Shown here: positions 25,457 through 33,420 of the stretch, in pieces
Numbering within the stretch: position 1 is the first letter of the stretch
Layout of the letters: every line of letters starts with the position of its first letter
Source of the DNA: CAZQGO01 sp964593065
GTDB lineage: Bacteria > Oederibacteriota > JAAXVQ01
Direction of reading: 5' to 3'
DNA length: 64,000 bases
Assembly (NCBI GenBank): GCA_964593065.1
Contig: CAZQGO010000013.1
Location: 18,153-82,152, forward strand
Notes under the pieces: model-generated
What the model saw: only the letters and a program-made list of their open reading frames with translations
What the model was told of the DNA's origin: nothing
Database searches by the model: none
Made by a program: the position numbers and the translations under genes

Positions 25457-26296
25457 ATGACTCAACGCGCTCGATCCAATACCGTCCTTGCCGGGAAAGA
25501 AGGTAAAAAATTCGCGCCCGTGCAGGTCCCGGCCGGGCGGGAGAATGCCGCCCTTCCCCGGCCTTGGGTAACCGCACACCGGGGCAGTTCCCGGGTTGCG
25601 CCCGAAAATTCCCTGCCGGCGATTCTTCAGGCCGTCTCCGCCGGGGCCGATTTCGTGGAAATCGACCTCCGCCGGAGCGCGGACGGCGTAGTGGTTCTAT
25701 TTCATGACGAGACCCTTGCGCGGATCGCGGGCCGGCCCCAGCGGGTCGAGGATCTTCCCTTTTCCGAACTGGCGCGCCTCGATGCCGGCGCCTGGTTTTC
25801 CCCGCGTTTTCGCGGTTTGAACATTCCGACGTTATCCACCGTGCTGGCGGCCTGCCGGGGAAAAATCAGCCTGCATCTCGAACTCAAAGGGCCCGCGTTC
25901 AACCCGGCTTTCCTTGCGGACGTCCTGGAATTGCTCGAACGCGAAACCTGCCTGCGGAACTGCGTCGTGGCCTCCGGCCGGGTCGCCGATGTGTCCGCGT
26001 TACGGCGGCTGCAGCCGGCGCTGAAGGTGGGTCTGGTGCTGGAAAAACCGGTCCTGGATTTACAAGCCATGCCGTTGGATTTCGTCAGCCTGCGCAAGGA
26101 TGCGGTCAACCCCGTCCTGGTGCGGGACCTGCACCGCCGCGGTCTGGATTTGCATGTCTGGACGGTCAATGATCCGGAAGAGATGAAGCGTTTTCTCCGG
26201 ATGGGCGTGGACAGCATCATTACGGACCGCCCCGAGGCTTTGGTCCCTCTGCGGGCAGGGATGCGCGCAGGGGCGGGAAACGGAAACACGGCCTGA
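25457..26296 (+). CDS. Glycerophosphodiester phosphodiesterase
   Basis: 279 residues with the GDPD TIM-barrel pattern. After an N-terminal extension of about 35 residues come AHRGSS (catalytic His), PENSLPAI (Glu), VEIDLRRSADGVVVLFHDETL (metal Glu/Asp and second catalytic His), HLELKG, and the late VWTVNDPEEM and GVDSIITDRPE. It hydrolyses glycerophosphodiesters to glycerol-3-phosphate. No signal peptide is evident, so it is of the cytosolic UgpQ type. The true start could be further in, since the first 30 residues carry no family match. Confidence 0.92.
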   Translation: MTQRARSNTVLAGKEGKKFAPVQVPAGRENAALPRPWVTAHRGSSRVAPENSLPAILQAVSAGADFVEIDLRRSADGVVVLFHDETLARIAGRPQRVEDLPFSELARLDAGAWFSPRFRGLNIPTLSTVLAACRGKISLHLELKGPAFNPAFLADVLELLERETCLRNCVVASGRVADVSALRRLQPALKVGLVLEKPVLDLQAMPLDFVSLRKDAVNPVLVRDLHRRGLDLHVWTVNDPEEMKRFLRMGVDSIITDRPEALVPLRAGMRAGAGNGNTA

Positions 26297-26314
26297 TTTC
26301 GGCCCGCAAGCCTG

Positions 26315-26340
26315 ACCGCCCCCGAACCCTAAAGCCTCAT
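26315..26340 (+). repeat. Dispersed repeat, copy 2
   Basis: Nearly identical to 1132-1156 (26 nt, one extra A in CCTAAAGCCTCAT). It lies 18 nt downstream of the glycerophosphodiesterase gene. Unlike copy 1, no complementary arm precedes it, so no stem forms. Confidence 0.55.
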
Positions 26341-26406
26341 TGAAAGGCACTCGTCCCGCGCGGACGGGAGTTCGGCGGCCGGGGCAGCCGTAAAGCGGGG
26401 GCCTGT

Positions 26407-27036
26407 ATGCAAACCGACGCCAGCGTTTACATCCTCACCGGCATCCTGTTGGGACTGGGCGCGGGGTTCACTCCGGGGCCGTTACTCGTGCTGGTGATCG
26501 CCGAAACTCTCAAGCACGGCAAACGTGCCGGCCTGCAGGTTTCCGTGACCCCTTTGCTCACGGATTTGCCGATCATCCTGCTCTCGACCTGGCTGCTCAC
26601 CCGCGTCGCCGCGACCCCGGCGATCCTGGGAGTCCTGACGCTGGCGGGCGCCGCCTTTCTTCTCTACCTGGGCTGGGACAGCCTGCGTTTCTCGGGAGCC
26701 AGCGGTCCCGCACCCGCCACCGCCGGCTCCCCCTTGAGCAAGGGCCTGGCCGTGAATATCCTCAATCCCCACCCCTACCTCTTCTGGATCACGCTCGGCG
26801 GCCCGACTGTGCTGGCCGCCGCCCGCCTGGGCGTCATGCCCCCGATCCTGTTTGTTGCGGTCTTTTACACATGCTTGGTAGGCGCAAAAATATTCCTGAC
26901 CTTGGCCTTGGACCTCACCCGGCCCTTCCTATCCAGCCGGCCCTATGTGTACGGCGTGCGCCTGATCGGCGCGGCCTATTTAATCCTGGCATTGTTTTTC
27001 ATTCGGGGTGGGCTGGCACGCCTCGGCACGCCGTAA
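26407..27036 (+). CDS. LysE/RhtB-family amino-acid exporter
   Basis: 209 residues with six hydrophobic segments. The family's N-terminal motif GLGAGFTPGPLLVLVIAETLKHGKRAGL is present, followed by TDLPIILLSTWLL and LNPHPYLFWITLGGP. It exports amino acids or related small metabolites across the inner membrane. GGGGGCC precedes ATG 26407. It stands alone and its substrate is not predictable. Confidence 0.88.
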   Translation: MQTDASVYILTGILLGLGAGFTPGPLLVLVIAETLKHGKRAGLQVSVTPLLTDLPIILLSTWLLTRVAATPAILGVLTLAGAAFLLYLGWDSLRFSGASGPAPATAGSPLSKGLAVNILNPHPYLFWITLGGPTVLAAARLGVMPPILFVAVFYTCLVGAKIFLTLALDLTRPFLSSRPYVYGVRLIGAAYLILALFFIRGGLARLGTP

Positions 27037-27153
27037 GGCGGGTCTCGCTCCGCGAGGCGCCGGAGTCATTCCAAGTCGCTCTGGCAGGATCCGCGCCGGG
27101 CCCGTTGGCCAGGATCGGCGGGAGCAGGAAGCCGAGGGCACGGCCTGGCCCGA

Positions 27154-27624
27154 TCAGGTGAAAATAATCTGGGCTCCCTTGGATTTCTCATAAAAATCGC
27201 CGATGGTGATGATGGCCTCGACCTGGGGACAGAAGTTTTCCTTCTTCAGCCCGAACATGTCCACCGTGGCCTTGCAGGCATACAGACGGGTGCCGGCGTC
27301 GTGGACCATTTCGATGAATTCCGGGACGGGGGGAATGTCCAGTTTCGCCATGGTCTTCTTCATCCCGGCGGTGGCCAGGGCCGACATGCCGGGCAAGGCT
27401 CCGAGCCAGGTGGGCAGATGCAGGCCGGGATTCCCGACGGTGGCCAGCTTGATGTTTCCCATCCGGCGCCGGACGATGGCATCCAGGCCAAAAAAGGTGA
27501 AGAACAGATTCGCCTCGATGCCTTCCATGCGCGCGCCGTTGGCCATGATCAGCCCGGGATAGATTCCTTCCAGGGATCCCCGGGAGATGATGATCGAGAC
27601 TTTGGTGACGGCTTCTTCGGACAT
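27154..27624 (-). CDS. DsrE/DsrF/DrsH-like protein
   Basis: 156 residues with the DsrE fold and central VSIIISRGSLEGIYPGLIMANGA and NLFFTFFGLDAI. A conserved Cys lies in RLYACKATVDMFG, a position used for persulfide binding in this family, and another in FCPQVE. Members take part in sulfur trafficking. GGAGG precedes ATG 27624. It is the last gene of the Rrf2-SQR-DsrC-DsrE operon, 10 nt after the DsrC-like gene. Confidence 0.88.
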   Translation of the reverse strand: MSEEAVTKVSIIISRGSLEGIYPGLIMANGARMEGIEANLFFTFFGLDAIVRRRMGNIKLATVGNPGLHLPTWLGALPGMSALATAGMKKTMAKLDIPPVPEFIEMVHDAGTRLYACKATVDMFGLKKENFCPQVEAIITIGDFYEKSKGAQIIFT

Positions 27625-27634
27625 GGCGGCCTCC

Positions 27635-27952
27635 CTATACGCAGCCCTGCGGCTTGGGCACGCCGGCGATCTTGGCGGCCTTTTTCCCCGGTCCGCCCGG
27701 GAACAGGGCGTAAAGTTCTTTGGTTCCGATCCCGCTCAATTTGCTGATCCGGCGAAGGTTCGGAGAAGCACCCTTCTCCTCCCAGTCGCGGCGCATGAAT
27801 TCAATGACCTGCCAATGCGGGACGGTTAATTCCTGGATCCCTTCCTCCCGGGCGAGTTCCCGGGCAAGCTCGCGGGTCCAGAGCCGGGGTTGGGTCAAGT
27901 AGCCTTGATCGTCCACTTCCACGGTCACACCGGCCAAGGTTTTCTCTGGCAT
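27635..27952 (-). CDS. DsrC/TusE-family sulfur-carrier protein, single C-terminal Cys
   Basis: 105 residues, normal for the family. Motifs include GYLTQPRLWTRELA, LTVPHWQVIEFMRRDW and a swinging C-terminal arm GVPKPQGCV with the conserved penultimate Cys104. In dissimilatory DsrC a second cysteine lies about ten residues earlier in the GPGKxAC stretch; here it is Ala (GPGKKAAKIAG). So this is a TusE/DsrC-like sulfur carrier rather than the sulfite-reductase partner. AAGGAGG precedes the ATG. It sits 12 nt after the SQR gene. Confidence 0.92.
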   Translation of the reverse strand: MPEKTLAGVTVEVDDQGYLTQPRLWTRELARELAREEGIQELTVPHWQVIEFMRRDWEEKGASPNLRRISKLSGIGTKELYALFPGGPGKKAAKIAGVPKPQGCV

Positions 27953-27964
27953 GACGTCCTCCTT

Positions 27965-29236
27965 TTATGATTCGGACTCCGCCTGGGGTGCGCAGGCGAG
28001 GCTCCCCAGGTCCTTGCCGGCCCGGCTCATCCGGGCCCCGATGCCCGGCAGGGGCCGGGCCTTGAGCAACAGATTCCAGTAGATCCATTTGAAAGCCAAT
28101 TTCCCCCAATGATTCAGGCGGCTTTCCTGCAACAGGGACAGGGGTCCCAAGACCGGCAGGGGAAACTTCCCGCGCACGGGTTCCACTTCGTAATTGAAAT
28201 CAATCAGCACCGCACGCTGGTAACCGGTCTCGATGAAGCAGTTGGCGTGGCCGTCGTAACCGGGGGTCAGTTCCCGGCCGTGGATATACCGCAGCAGGTT
28301 TTCCGTCAAGATCTCCGCCTGAAAATGGGCCACGGACCCGGCCTTGGACATGGGCACGTCCGTGGCGTCGCCGACCACGAAGATGTTTGGCCTCGCCAGG
28401 GATTGCAGGGTATGCCGGTCGGTGGGAACGAAGTTGAGTTCATCCCCCAAGCCCGAGCGGGCGATCACCGGGTCGCCCATGTTGGTCGGAACCGTAACCA
28501 GCAGGTCATAGGGAACCTCCCGCCCCTCGTAGGAGACAAGTTTACGGGCGTCCGGGTCCACGCGTTCGAGGTTGAAATCCGGGATCATGGTGATTTTTTT
28601 CCGGTCCAGCAGGTACCCCAGCACGGTCGAACAGTTTTGCCGCGTGAAGGCGCCCGCTAAGGGCGTGACATACGTGATGTGGGTTGGAGCGCGCACCCCC
28701 CGGCGCGTTAACCACCAATCCGCCAGGAAACTGAATTCCAAGGGCGCCACCGGGCATTTAATGGGCATCTCGGTGATGTGAACCACCAACTCGCCTCCCC
28801 GCCACTGCTGCAGGGCCTGATGCAGGCCCAAGGCGCCCTCCGGGGTGTAAAAATCAAAAATATTCCTGTGCCAACCGTCCCCCAGCAGGCCGGGGTTTTC
28901 CGCGGGAGCCGTCTTGGCGCCCGTGGCGATCACCAGCACATCGTAGGCAAGCGTTTCCCCGCCGGCCAGTTGGACGCGGTTTTGCCCCGCCTCGATCTTC
29001 TCGATACCTGCCAGCTTGAATTCCACGCCCTTCGGGATCAAATCGGCCTTGCGTCGGACGACGTCTTTTTCGCGGTACAGGCCGAAAGGAATGAACAGGA
29101 ACCCGGGCTGGTAGTAGTGCGTGGGGTTCTCGTCCACGAGGGTGATGGACCACCGGCGGCGGTCGAGTCTGCGCTGCAGGCGGGCGGCCATGATCGTGCC
29201 GCCCGTGCCGGCGCCCAAGATGACGACTTTTTTCAT
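27965..29236 (-). CDS. FAD-dependent oxidoreductase, sulfide:quinone oxidoreductase-like
   Basis: 423 residues. The N-terminal FAD-binding GAGTGGT is followed by DENPTHYYQPGFLFIPFG, ATGAK, and VVGDATDVPMSKAG. Three cysteines fit the SQR redox set: Cys161 (MPIKCPVAP), Cys202 (RQNCSTV) and Cys333 (ANCFIETG). A C-terminal amphipathic region (FKWIYWNLLL) may bind the membrane. It should oxidise sulfide and pass electrons to quinone, with polysulfide handled by the DsrC and DsrE genes downstream. GGAGG precedes ATG 29236. Confidence 0.9.
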   Translation of the reverse strand: MKKVVILGAGTGGTIMAARLQRRLDRRRWSITLVDENPTHYYQPGFLFIPFGLYREKDVVRRKADLIPKGVEFKLAGIEKIEAGQNRVQLAGGETLAYDVLVIATGAKTAPAENPGLLGDGWHRNIFDFYTPEGALGLHQALQQWRGGELVVHITEMPIKCPVAPLEFSFLADWWLTRRGVRAPTHITYVTPLAGAFTRQNCSTVLGYLLDRKKITMIPDFNLERVDPDARKLVSYEGREVPYDLLVTVPTNMGDPVIARSGLGDELNFVPTDRHTLQSLARPNIFVVGDATDVPMSKAGSVAHFQAEILTENLLRYIHGRELTPGYDGHANCFIETGYQRAVLIDFNYEVEPVRGKFPLPVLGPLSLLQESRLNHWGKLAFKWIYWNLLLKARPLPGIGARMSRAGKDLGSLACAPQAESES

Positions 29237-29292
29237 CGTGCCGTTCCTCCGTTTCCGCTGGCCGTGTCCTCCGCGGGCTGAGCGACGGCGTT

Positions 29293-29715
29293 TTACCTGC
29301 TCAGGGAGGACAAATTTCCCGCGAAATCATGCAAGCGGGTTCGCGATAATTTTTCCAGAACTTCCTTTTCCCGGCCCCGGATGAATTCACCCAGGGCGCA
29401 ATTTCCATCGCAGACCGGGTTGCCCAGCAGACACTGCGTCAGGACCAGGGGGCCCTCCATGGTTTCATACAGGGCCCGCAGCGTGATCTTCTTGGGCGAT
29501 TGCCCCAGGCGGAATCCGCCGTTGGGCCCGCGCTTTCCCCGCACCCATCCGGTCTGCTCCAGACGCTGCATGACCTTGGCCAGATGGGCCTCTGACACCC
29601 CCAGCTTTTTGGCCATGGTCCGGGTCGTCACCCGCCGTTCACCCAGATTTGCCAAATAGGCCATGGCGTGAAAGGCCAGCGCTACGGCATCCGAGATGTG
29701 CAGAATTTTGGCCAT
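29293..29715 (-). CDS. Rrf2-family transcriptional regulator
   Basis: 140 residues from ATG 29715, with GGAGGG four nt upstream; a GTG one codon earlier is less well placed. The winged-helix DNA-binding domain covers about 1-75 (HISDAVALAFHAMAYLA, TMAKKLGVSEAHLAKVMQRLEQTGWV, GPNGGFRLG). Three cysteines, Cys95, Cys102 and Cys106, are arranged C-x6-C-x3-C, fitting a [Fe-S] or persulfide sensor. It probably represses its own operon through the palindrome over the -10 element. Confidence 0.93.
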   Translation of the reverse strand: MAKILHISDAVALAFHAMAYLANLGERRVTTRTMAKKLGVSEAHLAKVMQRLEQTGWVRGKRGPNGGFRLGQSPKKITLRALYETMEGPLVLTQCLLGNPVCDGNCALGEFIRGREKEVLEKLSRTRLHDFAGNLSSLSR

Positions 29716-29737
29716 CACACCCTCCGGCTATTTATGT

Positions 29738-29755
29738 TATTATAGTACTACAATA
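29738..29755 (-). promoter_or_regulatory. Autoregulatory operator over the -10 of the Rrf2-SQR operon
   Basis: TATTATAGTACTACAATA (29738-29755) is an 18-nt palindrome with one mismatch around a perfect TAGTACTA core. On the minus strand the same bases contain TATAAT (29744-29739), 24 nt before the start codon, so a bound regulator would block RNA polymerase. AT-rich TAGTACTA-centred sites are typical of Rrf2 proteins. Confidence 0.65.
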
Positions 29756-29796
29756 CCTTTATTATGGCAAGAAAAAAAGGCCCGCCTTCCGCCGGC

Positions 29797-31029
29797 TTAA
29801 GTGGATTTCCCCCCCGTGAGCAAGCCGGAATAGACCTGAATATGATTGCGGCACATGAGTTCCTTGGAGAAATGATCCACCGCCACGGAGCGTCCCGTGC
29901 TTCCCAGCCTTTCCCGCAGGGCGTCGTCGGACAGGATCTGATTGAGTCGGCCGGCCAGGCTCTCGTGGTCCCGCCCCGGAATCACGTACCCGCAGATGCC
30001 GTCCCGGATCACCTCCGGCATTCCGCCCATGTTGCTGACCACCATGGGACGTGCCATCCCGATGGCTTCCAACAGCGTGAGTCCGAAGGGTTCGGAGGCG
30101 GTGGAAGGATAGACCGCCACCTGGCAGGCGGCGTAGAGCTGGGGCATTTCCTCGATGCGGAAACTGTCGATGAGGATGTTTTTCTTCAGGCCGAAGTACT
30201 TGATCAGGTTCAGGATGTAGCTGATGTCCTTGTTTTGCGTGTGTCCCCAATCCACGATATTCTTGGCCCCCGCTAAGACCAGCATGGCGTCCCGGAAGCG
30301 CTCATGAATCAGGCGGAAGGCCTTGATCACCACGTCGCTGCCCTTTGCCAGCCCCAGCCGGGCCGGGTGGAAAATGATGCGCTTGTTTTTCAGTTCCGGA
30401 AAACGCTGCAAGAGCGGGTGCGGATTGACGCCGGGGTGGAAAAACTCCAGGTCGATGCCGTGGTGGATCACCGTGATCTTTTTCTCCTCGCAGCCGACGC
30501 CGGTGAGCTCCCGCTTGATGAAATGGCTGACCGCGATGATGTGGTCCCACGGAATGTCCCGCGACAGCTGCAGGAACAGGATGTCGTCCCAGGCGTTGTG
30601 TGCGGTCAGGATCAAAGGGACGCCCCGGGCGTGGCAGAGGTCCGCCAGCAGCTGGGCATGGACGAAGGTGAAATAATGCAGGTTGTGCGCGTGCACCACG
30701 TCCGGGCGGTTCCGCTCCAGAAAATCTTGGAAGGTCTGGCCGATTTCCTCGCGCAACAATTCCGCATCATGCTGCATCAGGTAATCCAGGGACATGTAGG
30801 GCGTGCGCTGGACCGCGACGCCCTGATAATCGACGCGTTCGGGCAGATCCCGTTCCGCGCCGGTCAACAGGAAGACCTGGTGGCCGTTGCGGACCAGTTC
30901 CGGCAGCAAGATGGTCAGGTGCGTTTCCACCCCCCCGATGACGGGCGGAAACGCCCAGTGGATATGGGCGATGCGCAGGGCGCGCCGGTCCTTGGACTTT
31001 GCAGGGCGTTGCGTTTTGGGCGTCTTCAT
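29797..31029 (-). CDS. Glycosyltransferase family 4
   Basis: 410 residues from ATG 31029. The frame continues upstream into the GH65 gene without family character. GT-B features are PPVIGGVETHLTILLPELV near the N-terminus, DVVHAHNLHYF, TVIHHGIDLEFFHPG, FHPARLGLAKGSDVVI and EPFGLTLLEAIGMARPMVV (E-x7-E). It is translationally coupled to the GH65 phosphorylase (ATGA overlap at 31026-31029). That suggests the pair makes and recycles one glucoside or disaccharide. Donor and product are not readable. Confidence 0.9.
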   Translation of the reverse strand: MKTPKTQRPAKSKDRRALRIAHIHWAFPPVIGGVETHLTILLPELVRNGHQVFLLTGAERDLPERVDYQGVAVQRTPYMSLDYLMQHDAELLREEIGQTFQDFLERNRPDVVHAHNLHYFTFVHAQLLADLCHARGVPLILTAHNAWDDILFLQLSRDIPWDHIIAVSHFIKRELTGVGCEEKKITVIHHGIDLEFFHPGVNPHPLLQRFPELKNKRIIFHPARLGLAKGSDVVIKAFRLIHERFRDAMLVLAGAKNIVDWGHTQNKDISYILNLIKYFGLKKNILIDSFRIEEMPQLYAACQVAVYPSTASEPFGLTLLEAIGMARPMVVSNMGGMPEVIRDGICGYVIPGRDHESLAGRLNQILSDDALRERLGSTGRSVAVDHFSKELMCRNHIQVYSGLLTGGKST

Positions 31030-33350
31030 GCTTTCGGCCTCGGGCGTTTTTTCTGGTAGCGGAAGGCCAGGGTGCGGTTGCGCGTCAGACGGTGTTGCGC
31101 GCCGTCGATGGCGATCCGCAGCGGCTCCGCGCTTCTCCGGGTCTCCCAGCGCAGCTTGATCTGCTCCGCGTCGATGCTGACCCAGACGGGATTTCCCCGC
31201 CACAGCAGGCAGAAGGACAGGCGGCGCCACCCCGCCGGCAGGCGGGGAGCGAAGGCCAGCATGCCCTTGCTGGCCCGCACGCCGCCGAAGCCCAAAATCA
31301 CGGCCTGCCAGGTCCCGCCTAGGCTGGCGGCATGAATTCCATGCTGGGTGTTATGATGAATGTTCTTTAAGTCCGTCAGCAGCGAGGCCGTCAGGTAGCG
31401 CCGGGCCTTGACCGTGTCCCCCACGCGCGCCGCCATGGCCGCGTAGATGGAGGGCGACAGGGAGGATTTGTGCAGGGTGCGGGCCTCGTAGAACTGGTAG
31501 TTTTTCAGGATCTCACCGGGGGTGAATTCATCCGGCAGCAGGTACTGCAGCATGACCACATCCGCCTGTTTGACGAACTGCGTGCGGTCGAGCTTCCGGG
31601 CCGGCATTTTCGGCAGCACCGGAATGAAATAGTCGTCCAGTTCGGGCAGGGGCAGGTGCGGCCGTTTGAAGTAACCGTCGAAGGCCTCGAGGATGTCGCC
31701 CTTGCGCTTGAGGTGCAGCTGCCCGGCGATGCGGTGCCATTCCTCGGGTTCGCGGGTCCGCAACTGCAGGCGCTGGGAGAGCTTGCGCACCCGGGCCGCG
31801 TGCTTGCTGCGCAGGATGCGGTACAGCCTGGAGGCCATGTCCAGGTTCCAGCGGGCGAGGTAGTTGGTGTACGCGTTGTTGTTCACGTTCTCGTGGAATT
31901 CATCCGGCCCGGTGACGTTTTTGATCTCGTACGCCTTCCGGCGCCGGTTGAACGAGACCCGGCTGGTCCAAAAGCGCGCCGTCTCGATGAGCATTTCCAG
32001 GCCGTACTTCAGCATGAACTCCTCGTCCCCGGTGATGAGATAATACTGCATGATCCCGTAGGCGATGTCGGCGGTGATATGCTGCTCGTACTGGCCGGTC
32101 GTGATGGCCTTGATGGTTCCGTCCAGGTCCTTGTGCCATTCCGGAGTGGTCTCCTCCCCGGTGTCCGCCGACTCCCAGGGGAACATGGCTCCCTCGAAGC
32201 CGCGGGTTTTGGCGATTTCCCGGGCCTGCGGCAGGCGGTGGTAACGGTACAGCAACAGATTGCGCGCCACCTTGGGCAAGAGGTGGATGTAAAAGGGAAG
32301 GGTGAAAATTTCCGTGTCCCAGAAGGTGTGCCCGCGGTAGCCTTCGCCCGAGAGGCCCTTGGCGCCGAGGCCGACGTCGCTGTCGCTGTCGTTGGCCATG
32401 AGCATCAGGTGGTACAGGTTGAACCGCAGGGCCCGTTCCGAGTCGGGGTCGCCCGCAAGGGTGATGTCGGTCCGCTTCCAGCGGATGGCCCAGGCCTTGG
32501 CGTGTTCGTGAAACAGCGCGTCGAAGCCCTTGCGGGCCGCGCGTTCCACGTTTTCGATGGTGGCTTTCCGGATGCGGCTGGGGTTGACGTGGCGCGACGT
32601 ATAGACGGAAATGTACTGGGTCAGGCACACGGTTTCCCCGCGCTTGACGTGAAGCTCGAAAGTCCGCTGGGGCTGGTAGTAGGTGCGGTTCCGGTGTTCG
32701 ACCTCCATCAAGGTGGCGTAGGCCAGCAGGGTGGCCTTTTCGAAGGTCTTCACGCTCAGGTAATTGACATCGCCCTGTTTGCCGACCTCCTGCAGGTTGA
32801 CATGCTTCTTGTCCCCTTCGGTCGTGATGCCCTTGTTGACCACGGCGGTATTGACCGCGGACAGGATGGTGAAGGTCGCGGGGCCGTCCAAGGGCGTTAA
32901 GAAGACGCGCATGACCGCCAGGTGCCGGTTCGGCAGGGAAAAAAAGCGCACGGACTGGTAGGAAAAGCGCTGCTTGCCGGCATTGGCGTAAACCGTGCGC
33001 CGGGCCAAGGCCGCGCGGCGCATGTCCAGGATGCGGCGGTGGTCCAGAACGTCCATGGCCGTTACGTCCAGTTTTTCCCCGGCGGCCGAAATGCGCAGAT
33101 CGATGGGATTGGGCGCGTTGACGAGCTCCGGCACCTGCGCGCCGAGACGGTCGAACACCCCCGCAAAGAAAGTCCCCGGACTGCAGCCGCGGGGATTTTC
33201 CTCCAGGATGCCCCGGCTGCCGACATAGCCGTTGCCCAGGGTGAACCAGGTTTCCTTGACTCCCTGCAGGTCCGGAGACCAATCGCTGGAATAGATCTGC
33301 CAGCGGGCATCGGACAGGTAGGGATTGAAAAAATCCTTTTCTTTCAGCAT
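31026..33350 (-). CDS. Glycoside hydrolase family 65 disaccharide phosphorylase
   Basis: 774 residues, full length for GH65. An N-terminal beta-sandwich (about 1-270) begins with ETWFTLGNGYVGSRG. The (alpha/alpha)6 barrel has GEGYRGHTFWDTEIF, FEGAMFPWESADTGEE and VTGPDEFHENVNNNAYTN, the last carrying the presumed catalytic acid Glu near residue 485. A small C-terminal beta domain follows. Such enzymes phosphorolyse maltose, trehalose, kojibiose or related disaccharides to beta-Glc-1-P. No beta-phosphoglucomutase gene is adjacent. GAGGGAAT precedes ATG 33350. Confidence 0.93.
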   Translation of the reverse strand: MLKEKDFFNPYLSDARWQIYSSDWSPDLQGVKETWFTLGNGYVGSRGILEENPRGCSPGTFFAGVFDRLGAQVPELVNAPNPIDLRISAAGEKLDVTAMDVLDHRRILDMRRAALARRTVYANAGKQRFSYQSVRFFSLPNRHLAVMRVFLTPLDGPATFTILSAVNTAVVNKGITTEGDKKHVNLQEVGKQGDVNYLSVKTFEKATLLAYATLMEVEHRNRTYYQPQRTFELHVKRGETVCLTQYISVYTSRHVNPSRIRKATIENVERAARKGFDALFHEHAKAWAIRWKRTDITLAGDPDSERALRFNLYHLMLMANDSDSDVGLGAKGLSGEGYRGHTFWDTEIFTLPFYIHLLPKVARNLLLYRYHRLPQAREIAKTRGFEGAMFPWESADTGEETTPEWHKDLDGTIKAITTGQYEQHITADIAYGIMQYYLITGDEEFMLKYGLEMLIETARFWTSRVSFNRRRKAYEIKNVTGPDEFHENVNNNAYTNYLARWNLDMASRLYRILRSKHAARVRKLSQRLQLRTREPEEWHRIAGQLHLKRKGDILEAFDGYFKRPHLPLPELDDYFIPVLPKMPARKLDRTQFVKQADVVMLQYLLPDEFTPGEILKNYQFYEARTLHKSSLSPSIYAAMAARVGDTVKARRYLTASLLTDLKNIHHNTQHGIHAASLGGTWQAVILGFGGVRASKGMLAFAPRLPAGWRRLSFCLLWRGNPVWVSIDAEQIKLRWETRRSAEPLRIAIDGAQHRLTRNRTLAFRYQKKRPRPKA

Positions 33351-33420
33351 ATTCCCTCGCGAATCAGCGTGAACTTTGATTGTAGCAGTCCGGCGGAACG
33401 GCTGTCAATCACGAAGCCGG

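Noticed and set aside
27635..27952. Evidence of dissimilatory sulfite reduction from a DsrC homologue
   Set aside because: The second conserved cysteine is replaced by Ala and no dsrAB gene is in the window, so a TusE-like carrier role fits better.
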